From Rhynchopus sp. YZ270_cl-10 (lineage: Eukaryota; Euglenozoa; Diplonemea; Diplonemida; Diplonemidae): 64,000 bases of DNA. Below the pieces are notes generated by a model. The model was given only the letters and a program-made list of their open reading frames with translations. It was not told the origin of the DNA and ran no database searches. Shown here in pieces: positions 21,772 through 33,804 of this stretch. Positions within the stretch are counted from its first letter, which is position 1, and each line of letters begins with the position of its first letter. The stretch lies in the NCBI GenBank assembly GCA_964035575.1, contig OZ037871.1:1116001-1180000 (forward strand), written 5' to 3'. The position numbers and the translations under genes were made by a program.

Positions 21772-22275
21772 ATGTGTTGGCAGGGTGTCATGTCTAAGTG
21801 TGTGCATTTTTTTAGTTTGGTGAGGTGGCTAAGCAAGAGGCTTAGGTTCATCTGACAAACTTTTATTTTTTGACAGTGCCGACGTCCATGTGTTGTTGCA
21901 CTTTGTCAACTTCTCTTTTATTTGTATTGTTGTTTTCATTGTACCCCGTAGATATTTTTTAAAAAAAGAGAATTTTTTGCAAAATTTTAGATCCCCCAGA
22001 TTCCTAGATTCCTAAATTCCTAAATTCCCAGATTTCCCCCACAAAAAAACAACATCAACATCATCAACAGGAGAAAAAAAAAGCAAAAAACTAACAAAAC
22101 ATACACAGCACAAAAAGCACTCCACAAAAAAACACAAAAAGCGTTCCCCTACTCTTTTTGTTGTCACACCAAAAAAAGCCTCACCACGTCTCCTCCAGTA
22201 GTCAGCGGCGTGTTTGCTTATACGACTGTAGTAGATTTACCGTATACCTTTAAGCCTGCTGGGTCGCGCTTGAGT
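21772..22275. other. Intergenic spacer
   Basis: Holds a copy of the hairpin repeat B (21824-21868), then A-rich DNA with a short direct repeat of CCTAGATTCCTAAATTCC type (about 21995-22035) and long A-runs. C/T-rich with a ctccag just before the next gene. Confidence 0.5.
21824..21868 (+). repeat. Hairpin repeat B
   Basis: GGTGGCTAAGCAAGAGGCTT followed by aggttcatctgacaaacttttat. Slightly shortened loop compared with the copies at 57088 and 61119. Confidence 0.75.
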
Positions 22276-22881
22276 ATGGTGCTGCCGAGGAAGGGGGAGT
22301 GCCCGCCGGAGAAGCTGGGCGATGCGAGGGTGAGGGGGCCGTGGGCGCATACGGTGTGGGGGATGGAGAGTGTTGCGCAAAGGAAGGCGTCTAGGCTGAA
22401 AATGCCCTCCGCACAACAGGTAGCCTCCCAGGTCAAGACCTACAGTGAAGGCAAGGTGCCCGCAAAGGACTTCTTCGCCGAGGACGTGCTCTACTCCGAG
22501 CCCTTCTTCAAAGTGAACGACGTCGAAGTGCTCTCCCTCCTCTTCGGATTGGTTTGGGTGATGGTATCAGACGTACGCTACAACGTGCTCTCCTGCTTCA
22601 GAACAAAAGAAGGCATCTTCGTCATAGAAGCTGAAGTGACCTACACCTGGAGACTCCCGATTTCTCTCAAAATGGCAACGTCGTCAGTGCATTTCTACAA
22701 CACCGTCTGTGTGAGGCCGCTTCCGTCAGGGAAGTGGGAGTGCACCTCTCTGGAGACAGTGAGGGAGTCGTACATGCTTTCCATTCCGGCAAGAATTGTG
22801 ACAACGCCGGTTATCGCGTTGTTGACGGCAGGGGTGAAGGTGATGCGTGCAGTGTCCGGGGTCTTTTCGCTTTCTGCATGA
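22276..22881 (+). CDS. Small protein of about 200 residues, possibly NTF2-like fold
   Basis: I chose the ATG at 22276 (MVLPRKGECP); the frame is open upstream to about 22210 and another ATG lies at 22402 (MPSAQQVAS). The pattern from residue ~50 on is VKTYSEGKVPAKDFFAEDVL, then a hydrophobic stretch VEVLSLLFGLVWVMVSDVRY, then alternating strands (EGIFVIEAEVTYTW, SSVHFYNTVCVRPL, GKWECTSLETVRESYML). Helix first, an early FF.ED.LY motif and strands after it fit SnoaL/NTF2-like proteins, but this is a fold guess, not a match. The C-terminus (ARIVTTPVIALLTAGVKVM) is hydrophobic and might associate with membrane. Function unknown. Confidence 0.7.
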   Translation: MVLPRKGECPPEKLGDARVRGPWAHTVWGMESVAQRKASRLKMPSAQQVASQVKTYSEGKVPAKDFFAEDVLYSEPFFKVNDVEVLSLLFGLVWVMVSDVRYNVLSCFRTKEGIFVIEAEVTYTWRLPISLKMATSSVHFYNTVCVRPLPSGKWECTSLETVRESYMLSIPARIVTTPVIALLTAGVKVMRAVSGVFSLSA

Positions 22882-25191
22882 TTTCTGATGACTTTGTCAT
22901 TTTCTTGGGTAAAAAATATGTTTGTTTTCCCCTATGAAACGATGTCATGTCCAAGCCACTGAGTGGGTTTCGGTGCAAAGCGAAATAGAAAAGTAAAAAA
23001 AAAAACAAATGTGTTTTCTGTCGAGTGGGGGATCGTCTGAATTGGGCGGTTAGCACTTCAGCAGATAATATTAAAAAGGTGTATCGTGTAGAGTTCTTAA
23101 TGTGGTTTTTTTTTTGTATTTTTCTTTTTTTGTGGGGGAAGTTGAACCACAACTGATCCCAAAAAATTGTTTTCCTGAAGCATAGCGAAGAAAAAGTTAT
23201 AGAACGAAAAGAAAAAAGGATTTTTTTTTCCTCTTTTTTTTTAGGAGGGAGCGAGAGGGGAGATACACAATAATACAGGACTGGTATTTGACTTTTTTTA
23301 ATATCTTTGTTTGGAATGTGATTGGAAAACTGAAAAAAAAGGGGAGAAGAGCGTTTTGTTTTACGATATTTTTTCTCTCCTTTTTTTGATTTAAAAAAAT
23401 CATTTTAGCGCCATTGCAGTATTTTAATAATTCTCCTGTCGGCTGCGTTCAACGAAGCATATCCGTTGTCTTTCCCAAGTAAAGTTAATCAAGTAATCAG
23501 TTGACTGCATCAATTGTCACAACAAAAAAATATGAATCAAAGGAAAGTGGAGTTTGCACAGGTGGCAACTACACTATGCCAACAATTTATCAAAACAAAA
23601 CAACAAAAATGCTCCCCTCGCCAAGCGAACCTCCGTTTCCCCACCTTTTTTTGTCGCCCTCATGAAGTAGGAAATAGAAGTAAAGCATTTCTGAAACACA
23701 CTTTGCGGTTCTGGGGACGAACCGCGCTGCAGAGCCAGGCCTCACCAAACAGAAGTCGAGGTGTGTGCGTTTCACCACACAACCTCTCTTACCGGTTTCT
23801 TTTTTCTCGTGTGATGAGTGTTACGTTTCTATTTTTTTTTTTCTTCAACAATTTTGATGTTTTCTTTGTTATCTTCATGAGACACACTACCCAGTTTTTT
23901 TTTTCTCTCCCCCTTTCAAAACATAGCTTAGCCTTCATTAAGCCTGTTCCACTTTCCCACCCCCTTTTTTTATACTCAGGCAGCATTCGCTAGTTACTGG
24001 GAAGATCAATCAGGGCAGCCCTTTTTTTCAAAAGTTTATTTATTCTTTTTGTCCACTTCCCTCTCATCCTGTCAGTTTATCTTTTTTTTTTGGTTCCTCT
24101 CTTCCCCCTTTAGGTCTGTTACCTTTACGAAAAAACCCCCCATTTTTTTTTTTGAAAGTTGTGACGTGCACAGCCATTTCAGCCCCCTACTTTCAGGTGA
24201 CTACGCACAGAAGAGGCTTCGGCCCATCCCACCAACTGTTCTTTTCATTTTTCATTTTTTTTTTTTTCATTTTCCATTTTTTTTCAATTTATGCAACTGT
24301 GACGGTCGTTTTGGAGAGTGGGTTATTTTTCCCCTCAATTTTGTTTTTTCTGTGTGCATCCATTTTATACATTTAGGGAGTTCAAGTACTACCATTTTAT
24401 GTGCCTCTGCTTCCGTGGCGCCCTTTGCACTTTCAACCTCTCTCGTATTTAGGTTTGCCTACTACATACTGCGTACGTAGCTGTTGTATGGAGTATGTAC
24501 GTTAGCTTTGAAACCGTAATACTATCTATCGAGACAAATTTATTGTTCTAGAGAACCTTCTGAAAGGGGGTAACAAAAGCACCATGAGAACACTTAGGAT
24601 TATTGTTCACACTTTTCTCTTTAAACAAAAGATCTATCGATGCACAGATCCTGGGTTTTTATCTCTGACAGAACAACCGAGGACGGCTACACTAGCCCTT
24701 CGGTAGTACGAGATAAAAAAATAAATATGCCACAAGCGAATACAAAAAAAAACTTCAACATAACCTTACCCCCAAAGCTGGACCACCTGATTCTTCCTCC
24801 GAATCCCACACAAAAAAAAATAGCTAAAAAAAAAAAGCACACTGCTTTAAAAAAGCCCCCCTCCTATTTCCTCCATCCTTCACTTTCCACGCTCCCGATC
24901 GGGCAGTACGTTGCACTACTGCACATCATACCACATTTTATCCTGGCGATATAAACTCTCTTCACATTTTCTTTGCGAATTTTCCCGTAAAAACGTGATA
25001 ATTTTACTACTTTTGCAGTTGTTATGGCATTTGTTACATAACATAGGCACAACACCAATTTGCAGTGGAACTACACCGTGCAGAAGAGTAAATTTTGTGA
25101 CAAAAAAAATAAAGACTACACTACGTTTTTTACAGGAAAATCCGCAGAAAAAAATGCGGCTCGTTTATATCCTCATGAGATAAAATCACAT
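22882..25191. other. Gene-poor AT-rich DNA, part 1
   Basis: No convincing gene. Short frames are broken by T-runs and look random. Holds a mini-SINE-like repeat (23547-23596), a degenerate hairpin-repeat relative (24197-24235) and a distant mini-SINE relative around 24672-24700 (aacaaccgagg...gctacacta). Confidence 0.5.
23547..23596 (+). repeat. Mini-SINE-like repeat S, internally shortened
   Basis: GTGGAGTTTGCACAGGTGGC, then AACTACACTATGCCAACAAT and TTATCAAAAC. Lacks the central part seen in other copies. Confidence 0.7.
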
Positions 25192-25311
25192 TATTGGATT
25201 CTGCAATAAAAAAAACGCACTTCGCATGGTCCTGATTTCGAATTGCATCTTTTATTAAATGCAACTCGGAATCAGGACTCCCTCATGAAGTGCACTTTAC
25301 ATTCTCCAATA
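25192..25311. mobile_element. Hairpin element of 120 bp
   Basis: The two halves form an imperfect inverted repeat: left TATTGGATTCTG, CGCACTTCGCATG, GTCCTGATTTCGAATTGCAT; right, in reverse complement, TATTGGAGAATG, TGCACTTCATGAG, GTCCTGATTCCGAGTTGCAT. Typical shape of a foldback MITE. No clear target duplication. Confidence 0.65.
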
Positions 25312-25499
25312 CAGAGTTATTAATCACCCACATTTTTTTTGTGCATTTTAAGATGTGCGAGAGAGCCCGTGAGGCCCCAATTCATCTTAATATCCGCATT
25401 TTCGTTTTTCTTTTTCAACTTCACTGGGGTGGCGACAAGGGGGGTCGGAACTGGGCAGTCACGAAAAATCACGAAAAATCACAAAGAATCATTTTTCTT

Positions 25500-25620
25500 C
25501 TTTGTGATTCTTTGCGACAGGTCGTGATTTTTTGTGATTTTTTGCGATTTTTTGCGATTTTTTGTGATTTTTTGTGATACTTTGTGATTTTTTGTGATTT
25601 TTTGTGATTTTTTGTGATCG
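25500..25620 (+). repeat. Tandem array of gtgatttttt units
   Basis: About a dozen 10-11-bp units with single-base variants (gtgattcttt, gcgatttttt). Just to the left (25463-25495) the unit also occurs in the opposite orientation. Confidence 0.85.
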
Positions 25621-25697
25621 ACATATTTTGAGATGAGCTTTTTTTTGTCCCACTCTGGTAGTGTAGTGTACTGTAGTGTACTGTACTCCCAATCCCC

Positions 25698-25772
25698 TGT
25701 GTATACTGTGTATACTGTGTATACTGTGTATACTGTGTATACTGTGTATACTGTGTATACTGTGTATACTGC
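25698..25772 (+). repeat. 9-bp tandem repeat (tgtgtatac)n
   Basis: About eight perfect units, preceded by two or three gtagtgtact units. Confidence 0.9.
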
Positions 25773-26093
25773 GGAAATTGACCAAAAACGAGAACTTGTC
25801 CATTTCGGCAAATTGACCCCACCACTGGTCGGACGGATTCCGGAAATGCAAATACCGCCGTTTAAAAGCTTCACCAACGAAAACAAAAAAAAAATTTTTC
25901 CAACACATGAATGCCCCAAAACGGCATGACAACTGGTAGAAACACGGTAGGGAATCGGTTATGCAGCCACGCCGAAAAAGTTCAATTTTAAGCGAAACTT
26001 ACACACTTACGTACAACTGAGCACAACTGAGCATTACTGAGCAGAATTACACCACAATTACAGCACAATTACAGCGGCCCAAAACGGTACACT

Positions 26094-26175
26094 TTTGTGA
26101 TTTTTTGTGATTTTTTGTGATTTTTCGTGATTTTTTGTGATTTTTTGTGAATTTTTGTGAATTTTTGTGATCGAC
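26094..26175 (+). repeat. Second gtgatttttt array
   Basis: Same unit as at 25500; variants include gtgaattttt near its end. Confidence 0.85.
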
Positions 26176-26767
26176 AGAATTTGAAAATATTTTTTGTGAA
26201 TATTTTTTTCCACACCCCCCCTGTCGCCACCCCATTCACTTTTTTATTTCGACAATCGAAAAAAAAAAAAAAAAAAAAAAATCAGCATCACACACAACCC
26301 CTGTTCCTGCTTTTCATTTTTGCGTCATTTTTGCCGTTTTTTGCGTTTTTTTTAATATTCCTCAAAAAATCAGGGGCTAACATAGGTTTTGAGGTTTTCG
26401 TTGCATGGTCAAAATCTTTGGTCGAATGTGACCAGGATTTACCCCTGTTTAGCCCCTGCTCAAAAGAATGCTTTTCTGTTCTCCTGAATTGAAAGCATAT
26501 GAATTTGAATATTCCGCTGCTTGACCACCAGAAGGGATGTGCATCGAGAGAGCACATTTCATCAAGTTTCTCTTCTCTCTTCCTCCTCATCACTTCAAGG
26601 CACCAAGTACGATCTTCTATTTGTATTTACTTGTGCAGCATAATTTGTCTTTTCAAAATTTCTTTCTTCAGACTTACTCACAGGCTTAGGTTCATTTTTT
26701 TTTTGCAAAAAAATGTCGTTGTTGAGGTACACTGTTCACAAGAGGGCTTTTGTGTCGAATATGATAA

Positions 26768-26812
26768 GGTGGCTAAGCACGAGAGGCTTAGGTTCATCTT
26801 ATAAACTTTTCT
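26768..26812 (+). repeat. Hairpin repeat B
   Basis: CTAAGCACGAGAGGCTTAG hairpin followed by gttcatcttataaacttttc; near-consensus copy. Confidence 0.85.
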
Positions 26813-28190
26813 TTATATTTCACGTGGCATTTTGTTTGCAAAGGTGACTACAGCTTCTGCAGAGTGAGGGTTTCGTCTTACTGCTCTTCCTATATTTTTT
26901 ATTTGTTTTTACCGTCGAATCCAGATCCAAGAAATTCCAGAAATTTCCAAGTATTCCACATCTGGAATTTTTTTCTGGAATCGGGTTTTTTTTGAAGTTT
27001 TTACCCATTAGGTTGGGGGATGCTGTGCATCACTCAAAGCCAGGCGAAAGCTTAAGAGCGACTCTAATGAGTCTAGTGGGATTGTCTTACGGCCGATCGA
27101 GAAGATTGAGAAGTGAATTTTTTCTCGGAGGGCAGTGGGCATAATACTGTAGTAAAACCTTTCAATTATCGGAGAGAATCAGGATACCGGAAACGACGAG
27201 TTTTTTTAAAAGAAGAATTTTTTTTTCTTCTGTGTTATTTTGTCTACACGGCGGTTTTGCATTTATCAAAAAAAAAAAAACTTCACTTTTTTCGAAGGTG
27301 GCTGTAACGCTAAAGGCGTAGCGTCACTTTACCAGGTTTTTTTTTGCCCCATTTCCTCTTTTGTATAGGAGTTTCAGTCGACGAGAATACTCTGTCCGTT
27401 CGAAAATTTCCTCGCCCCCCCTTTTCATCGCCCTGCAACACTTTTCTTTCTCTAGGTGACTATTTTTTTTTCAACCCCTGCAAGAAGCCAGCCAAAAAAG
27501 GTGATAGTGCCTTACTCATAAGCACGGCAACACAGCAATTTTTCTTTTTTTGCGGGAGAATCAGTGTCTGCGTGCGGGTGTTCGGCGATGCGTTCTGCAG
27601 TTTTGGGGGTGTTTTTTTTGTGCCAATCCTTTCCAAAAAAAATCAGAATTTAAATAATTTGTATAAATTTCTGCATTTTTAATTTCTCCCTTTTTTCCCA
27701 GTTTTTTTTTTCTCTTTTCCGATCACGATTCTGATCACGGTGAGCACTACACTAAGCACGACGGAGGTATATCACCACAACTTTTTTCTTTTCTTTTTCT
27801 GAAAGCAAGGGTACATTTTTCGCACCCTCTGTACCTTCTTTTCGTTTAGAAAAGAAAGTATATGACATAATTTTTCTGTTCAACTAACCTCCCATCTACC
27901 TGATTTTCCCCTTAATTACCTTTCAATATGCGTTGTTGTTTTTTTTTGCACAAAATGGTGGCCAAGCACGTCGGGGCTTCTGTTCATCATCCAACCTACT
28001 TATTTTCAATCTTTTTTTTTTTTTGTTGTTATTCTCAAGATTCTCATGCGACGTGCCCCTGGGCGTCCTTACAGCGATATCAGCACTTCAAACTTCTTTA
28101 TATGTTTTTATGTTCACCCCCGCCCCCCACCCATCACCCATAGAAACCAAACAAAAAGCAAACAAAACAAGAGACACAAAAGTAAAAAAA

Positions 28191-28252
28191 GTGGAGATTG
28201 TGACAACACAACCGAGGTAACTACACTACTCCAACAATTTATCAAAAAAAAG
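28191..28252 (+). repeat. Mini-SINE-like repeat S
   Basis: Starts GTGGAGATTG, lacks about ten bases of the centre, then ACAACACAACCGAGGTAACT and CTACTCCAACAATTTATCAA with an A-run. Preceded by an A-run. A short echo of its end (ccaaccatttatcaaaaaaa) follows at 28270-28290. Confidence 0.8.
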
Positions 28253-28626
28253 AGGAAAAACCTTTGTGTTCCAACCATTTATCAAAAAAACAACAACAAC
28301 ACTTCATACAAAACCCCATTCAAAACTGCCCTAATCCAATCCCCGCACCAAACCCTCCCTTTGGTACACAAAACCCCATTTCTTAAAGTCTTCTTTTCTC
28401 CCCTCTCCCCCCCTTTTCCGTTTTCACCCCTGATCCGCTTGTACAAAAGAGGGTAGGAATGAACGTGAAAGGGGAAGGGAGAGAAGTGAGTATGAACACA
28501 GCCAAGAGTCGGGCAAGCTATCTCAAAACCCAACGGGGAGGGGCGTTTTAATATTTTTTTTTTGGCGCGTGTGCGGGGTTGGATGGGTAGAAATGAAGGG
28601 GTTTAAAAAGTAGAGGGTAAAAAGAA

Positions 28627-28697
28627 GTGGAGATTGCACAACTGTGGCAACACAACCGAGCCAACTACACTACTCCAAACAATTTATCAAAGAAAAA
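28627..28697 (+). repeat. Mini-SINE-like repeat S
   Basis: Full-length copy: GTGGAGATTGCACAACTGTG ... CTACACTACTCCAAACAATT, ending in tatcaaagaaaaaa. Confidence 0.85.
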
Positions 28698-30755
28698 ATG
28701 GTTGCTTCTCTGTTGTATAGTATAATGCAATGATTTCGGCCGGTCTTGGCTTCATTAGGCATTTGACGGTTTTGTTGATTTTTTTTTGAAGGAAACAAGA
28801 GCACAAAAGCAAACATATCAAAAACTTCATAAGCACCCATTCAAATCCCCCTCATATTTCTGCACGCAAAAGAACTCCCTAATACAGCAGAACGCTTGGT
28901 AAAATAAAAAAAGTTGTTTCTCTCACACATAGTTTCCTGCCACCCGAAATGTGCCGGATGTTTTCATGTATCAAATGCAAATAGGCGCAAAAAAACCTGG
29001 CGGATTTGTGTGCAAAGGGACGACCCTGTACAAGTGTACAAAAGTGTAGGGTGGTTCAGGCATTTCAATAGCAGAACACTGTTGAGTGGGAAGGAAAGTG
29101 TCTTAAAAATAGTTCTTCATCCCTTTTTTGTGGCGGGATTTTAAGCACAAGAAACCTGCCTCTTGTCGATACCATTTACATTGGAAAAAAGGTGGTTGGC
29201 GCTGGATCAAAGCAATATTGGGCCATTCAGTGAGAGGAATGGAAAGATGAAACCAAAAAAAAAATAAAAAAAATCTCGTTGTAAAGGACAGCTGTGATGT
29301 GTATTTGGCACAAAACAAAAATAATTTTTTATCGTTCTTTTTTATACACCATCGAAGAGCGTTTCGAACAACGTACTTTTTTTTTTTTTTTTTTACTGGT
29401 TTTCTTCCTTGCTTTCGTATTTTTTGTTTTCTGTATCTATGTGGATCCCCCTTTTTTTTTTTAATATTTTTACTTGGATGAAGGTGTCTTGAACACACCT
29501 CACCCGTGTTGCTTTTATATAAAAAAATGATGTGCGTGTACGAGAGGCATGTTTGTCTTGCAAGCCTCTTTTTTCAGCGCCTGCGTCCCAGAGGCGTTTG
29601 CACTGCCAACTTTTTTTTTATACTGTTCGCCCCCGTGCACGGTGAGGCGTTTGCATTTTTCAACCTCTTTTTTTCTAACTCGGGTTACACAGAGTACTTG
29701 TTATTTGTTACCTTCATTTGTCGTTTTTTGAATGTTTTTTCGTGTTGCAAGCATACATCTGCTACGCCAGGCTTTTTTTCACATATTTTTTTTTTTTTGG
29801 GTGCAGCGAACAGGAGATCACGCTACGGTACGGGCAAGCAATTAGGTTTCCTTTTCATACCTTCTGTGATTGGCCGCAGGGTTACTTCTTTCATCCGGAT
29901 GGCTGGCATCGTACAGTGGGTCAGTCGGAGGTGCCTGCATTAATAACTACCTTTTTAAAATCGAGATTTGTCAACAAAACACACCAAACCCTTTGAGCAG
30001 AACAAAACAGGTCGCTCCAAAAAAGGGAAAATAATGATAAAAGCTTTTCGTTGGAAATGCGAATTGCTTTCTTTAAATATTTGTGTAACGCACTTGAGGC
30101 TTACGATTCGCCCACGTCACAAATCAATTTTTTTTGGCAGAAAACTTCATTAAAAACCGATTTAATCTCACTTATTCCACAAACCCTTTTTAAGTCGAGC
30201 TACGGGAGCAGTAGGCCCATCTAGCCCACTGTTCCTCAGAGAATGAGATATTGTGTGCCCGCGAGTGACACACTCATCATTTCAATCATGTCCCCACCCA
30301 CTAAGCACCGAGGGGCTTCGGTTCATCGTAACAACCTTTGCCCTTTTTTTTCTCTCCCCAATCTGCTCCAGATATTTTTATTGTGTTCTTGGAAGGAATT
30401 TTTTTATTTTCATTGTGTGTGAGAGTCCCACCGAGGACAACTTCATCTTTTTTTTTTCACGTTTGCATTTTTTTTTTAAACCCCTTTTTATTTACAAGGG
30501 TAATCTACGCAACTATAGAGCGTTTTTAAAAGATGTACGAGAGGAGATTATTCATCTGACAAATTATATTTTTCTATTTATTTCCCCCTGGGTTTGGTTA
30601 CCACACAACCCTTTTTTTCTTTCACATTCATTTTGAAAAAGTTTTCCCTTTTTTTAACACCTTTTTATTCAATTGTGGATCCTCCCTTTGCAAGAATCTG
30701 TCGATTCATCCATCAGCATTTCTGCCAAGCCAGGGTATCATCATAAATGGTGGAT

Positions 30756-30901
30756 TGGTGTGATTCAGGGGGTACGGACAACCCACGGACAACCCACGGA
30801 AGAACCACGGAGAACTGTTTCAGGCTATATTAATATTTGCGGAGCACCTTCGGGAGAACCACGGGGGGAACCACGGAGAATCCGTTTGGGTGATCACACC
30901 A
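30756..30901. mobile_element. MITE M1, 146 bp, 5-bp TSD
   Basis: Starts TGGTGTGATTCAGGGGGTAC, ends GGGTGATCACACCA; TGGAT flanks both sides (30751-30755, 30902-30906). Interior consists of repeated ccacgga/acccacgga units. A shorter relative with its own 5-bp duplication is at 34650. Confidence 0.85.
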
Positions 30902-31100
30902 TGGATGTTTTTTTTCCCTTTTTTACCCCCCCTCCTTCACCTCGTGAACCGCCTCTGTTCTCTTACAGTACGGACCACTCACGTTCCACCCTTTGCATGA
31001 GCACGACCGAACTGCATTTTTAGCGTCTTCAACGTGCTTATAGCTCATTTTTTTTTCTTCTTCCCACAAAAAAAAAAAAAAAAAAAAAAAAAAAATGACA

Positions 31101-31170
31101 GTGGAGATTGCACAACTGTGGCAACACAACCGAGGCAACCACACTACTCCAACAATTTATCAAAAAAAAA
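31101..31170 (+). repeat. Mini-SINE-like repeat S, consensus copy
   Basis: GTGGAGATTGCACAACTGTG, GCAACACAACCGAGGCAACC, ACACTACTCCAACAATTTAT, then caaaaaaaaa. Lies just after a long A-run. Confidence 0.85.
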
Positions 31171-31247
31171 GCAAAAGAGGAGACGGCGCTGGTGGAAAAA
31201 CTCCATCTTTCGATTTAAAATAATGTCTTAAACATCTTCCCCCTAAA

Positions 31248-31280
31248 GGTGGCTAAAGCAGGAGGGGCTTAGGTTCACCC
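31248..31280 (+). repeat. Hairpin repeat B, diverged
   Basis: GGTGGCTAAAGCAGGAGGGG followed by cttaggttcaccc. Confidence 0.6.
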
Positions 31281-32417
31281 GTATCTACTCTCCCCCCCTT
31301 GCTCATCACAGAGTGCGTCACAAAACTGAGCAAGACGAAAAAAAAATAATCAAAATCAAAAAAAGTGTCTTTCCCAAGGTTTTGTCTATAGGGGACTTAG
31401 TTTCCCAGATGACGTGCCGGCCAATGGTGTTATTGATACCGGGGAAAAAAAATGTCTTTTTTTTAGTACAGCGTCCTAGACTTCGGGCGACAACGATGTG
31501 CATACCCTACCTAGGTAGGTTGGGTGTAGATAACCAATAAAAATGTCCTGATTTGATAGCTTTCTTCAGGCACTGTACCCAGGAAGGCAGGGTGCAAAAA
31601 AACAGGGTACTAATGTCCAATGTCACGATTCTAGAAAAAGTCATTTTTATTTTCCCCATGATTTTCTTTCCTTCATTAGTGTCCTGCAGTTAATCAGAGG
31701 CGTTTTTTTTTCTCCCCCCCCACTTTCAATTTCCTGTGGTCGCTCCTGGTTCTTTTTTTTTTTTTGAAATCAATTTTTTTTTTTGGGCAGTTCCTAAGTA
31801 CAAAATACGGTACAAAAAAACATTTTCCCAAAAAAAAAATTGTGTATGTGTGAGAGGGGTCCGCTTTGCACCGCGTGATTTTCTTTTTGGTTTTGTTTGT
31901 TCTTGTCTATTTTAAAAAAGGATGACTAAGCACAAGAGAGTTTTGTCATAATCATCCTTTCTCTCTCCACTCCCAATTTCCCCTCCCTGATTTGCAGTTG
32001 TGTAAAACCACATTCCGCCCAAACCCCCCTCCCCTGCCGCTATCTGTTTTTTTCTTTTTTCAAAGATGATATCTGAGTCTTTGTGCACTTCCTGCACATC
32101 TTTTACATTTCTTTTGTTCAAGGCGATTGAGCACTGAATGTTCATGTTCATTTTTTTTCTCTTGAATTTTCACATTTTTTTTTTTTTTAAATCCGCGTGT
32201 TCTCTCCCTCCCTCAAGTTTTTTTTTTCTCTTTTCTTTCCATTTTTTTTTAAAAGAAAAGGACGGGGTTTTGTGTTTTCTGCACAAGACCAGAGTGATAT
32301 GCTATGCTCCCCCCTCTAGCAATTACCCTACCTTTTTTTGCACCCATGCTAAGTAGTCTGCGGTTTTGGGTGCATACCACTAATATTTTTTTTTGTTGAA
32401 ATTTGGTGTTACCGATC

Positions 32418-32545
32418 TGCTGTCGGGGACATGTCAACGACATGTCAAGGACATGTCAAGGACATGTCAATATAGGGGGGGGTGTGTCATTTTCCCCTGT
32501 AAACCTTGTGTCAAGCACATGTCAAGGACCTGTCAATATGGGCCC
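32418..32545 (+). repeat. Tandem GACATGTCAA array
   Basis: Four contiguous ~11-bp units containing the palindrome ACATGT, a gap of ~50 bases, then two more (CACATGTCAA, GACCTGTCAA). Both blocks end in tatagggg/tatggg. Confidence 0.85.
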
Positions 32546-32960
32546 TTTCGGGAACACCAGAAATGAATTAATTTTTTGTTGGTCAAAAAAGTTGACCAAA
32601 AAAACCCTGGTGAAGTTTTTTTGCGCACAAAGGTGGCAAAAAAACTTCACTAATTCGTGTGAAATCATCAAGCGTGCCCTTCTCCCTTCTCCCCCTCGCA
32701 CCCAAGCTTATTCCTCTCCATTCAATGTTTTTTTTTCTTTTATTTGTTTCGTGTACATCAAGCGTAGGAGTACTTGTAAATCACCAAAAAGTCCGTTTCC
32801 CCAAATATTTTCTGTTTTCCCCCCACTCCAAACCCAAAAACCCATTACCTATCACATAGAGTTGTGATGTGTGCTATCTGTAGTCCTCTCTCTAGAAGGG
32901 GAAACTGTCCTCCACTGCCTGGAGTGGTGTGGAAAAACCTTGCCACATAGAATACTAAGA

Positions 32961-33026
32961 GTGGAGATTTGCACAAACTGTGGCAACACAACCGAGACAA
33001 CTACACTACTCCAACAATTTTATCAA
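32961..33026 (+). repeat. Mini-SINE-like repeat S
   Basis: GTGGAGATTTGCACAAACTG ... ACAACTACACTACTCCAACA, ending attttatcaataag. Shares the extra T and A with the copy at 36220, so these two form a subfamily. Confidence 0.85.
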
Positions 33027-33749
33027 TAAGAAGAAGAAAAATCGTGGTCAGAGGCAGTACCAGGGTCAAAGTGTAAGCGCTAAACCCACCTAATACTATC
33101 GGTAGGTTTGTTGTCCTTTCTAGGTTTTCTAGGATCATACAAAATGTGAACAAAAAACCCCTCATTGACAATGTTGTTTTTGAAAGGTGAATACGCAAGA
33201 GGCCTGTCTCAATATATTTTTTTTTCTCTCTTTTCTGCGACATTCCTTTTCCCTCTTTTAAAAGAGCGTGAGTGAAAAGGGAGTCCACATTTAATACCAG
33301 GTTTTCCACAAAAAAAGACCCCGTTTTTTTTGATGTTGTTTTAGGCCTCAAAGAAGTTCCTTCGGTAGTTCTCTTCACGGCCAGGTAAGTGGGAGCGTAT
33401 TGCAGTAATAAAAACATCATCACAGAGTATTTATTACACACTTTACGCACAAACAAATTTTGCACCTGTTCCACTGCAGACATCTTTATCGAAAAAGGTC
33501 GAAGATAAAGTGCCATTTTTTCTGTTGTCGTTTCGCTATAATAAAAACGAATGGAACGAAAATTAAAATATCCATTTTTCTTTTTTCTTCTTCTGTCGTT
33601 TTATTCGATAATCAGTATTGTGTGTCAACGCACAGCGGGTAAGTAAATTGGATTTCGAGGAATCAAAAATCAGCAAAAAATGCAAAAAAAATGCAGATCC
33701 TCTAAACCACTTTGCATGGCCATGCATTGTCGAAATTGTAAAAAATAAA

Positions 33750-33804
33750 GTGGAAACACACTCTAGGGTGGCTACACTAATACAACCAAGTTTTCAAAAA
33801 AAAA
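33750..33804 (+). repeat. Solo 3' tail of the LINE
   Basis: Nearly identical to the last ~55 bases of the LINE at 51037-51094: gtgga.acacactctagggtggctacact... then CAACCAAGTTTTC and an A-run. Upstream sequence is unrelated, so only the 3' tail is present. Confidence 0.85.

Larger units (their letters stand above)
25425..26234. mobile_element. Nonautonomous TIR element (810 bp, 5-bp TSD) built of tandem repeats
   Basis: Perfect 13-bp inverted ends TGGGGTGGCGACA and TGTCGCCACCCCA, flanked by TTCAC at 25420-25424 and 26235-26239. Next to each end is an array of the ~10-bp unit gtgatttttt (25500-25620 and 26094-26175); both arrays stop at GATCGACA. The middle has a 9-bp tandem repeat (25698-25772), module C (25776-25857) and small GAGCA repeats. 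No protein-coding capacity. Superfamily not assigned. Confidence 0.8.
26235..30755. other. Gene-poor AT-rich DNA, part 2
   Basis: No convincing coding region. It contains a 22-base A-run near 26260, hairpin repeat B (26768-26812), a degenerate B at 27956-27990, two mini-SINE-like repeats (28191-28252, 28627-28697) and degenerate relatives of gcctgcgtcc.../ggtgaggcgtttgca... at 29530-29665. Poly(T) tracts follow most of these repeats. Confidence 0.5.

Noticed and set aside
25500-25772. CRISPR-like array
   Set aside because: Contiguous short tandem units without spacers in a eukaryotic transposable element.
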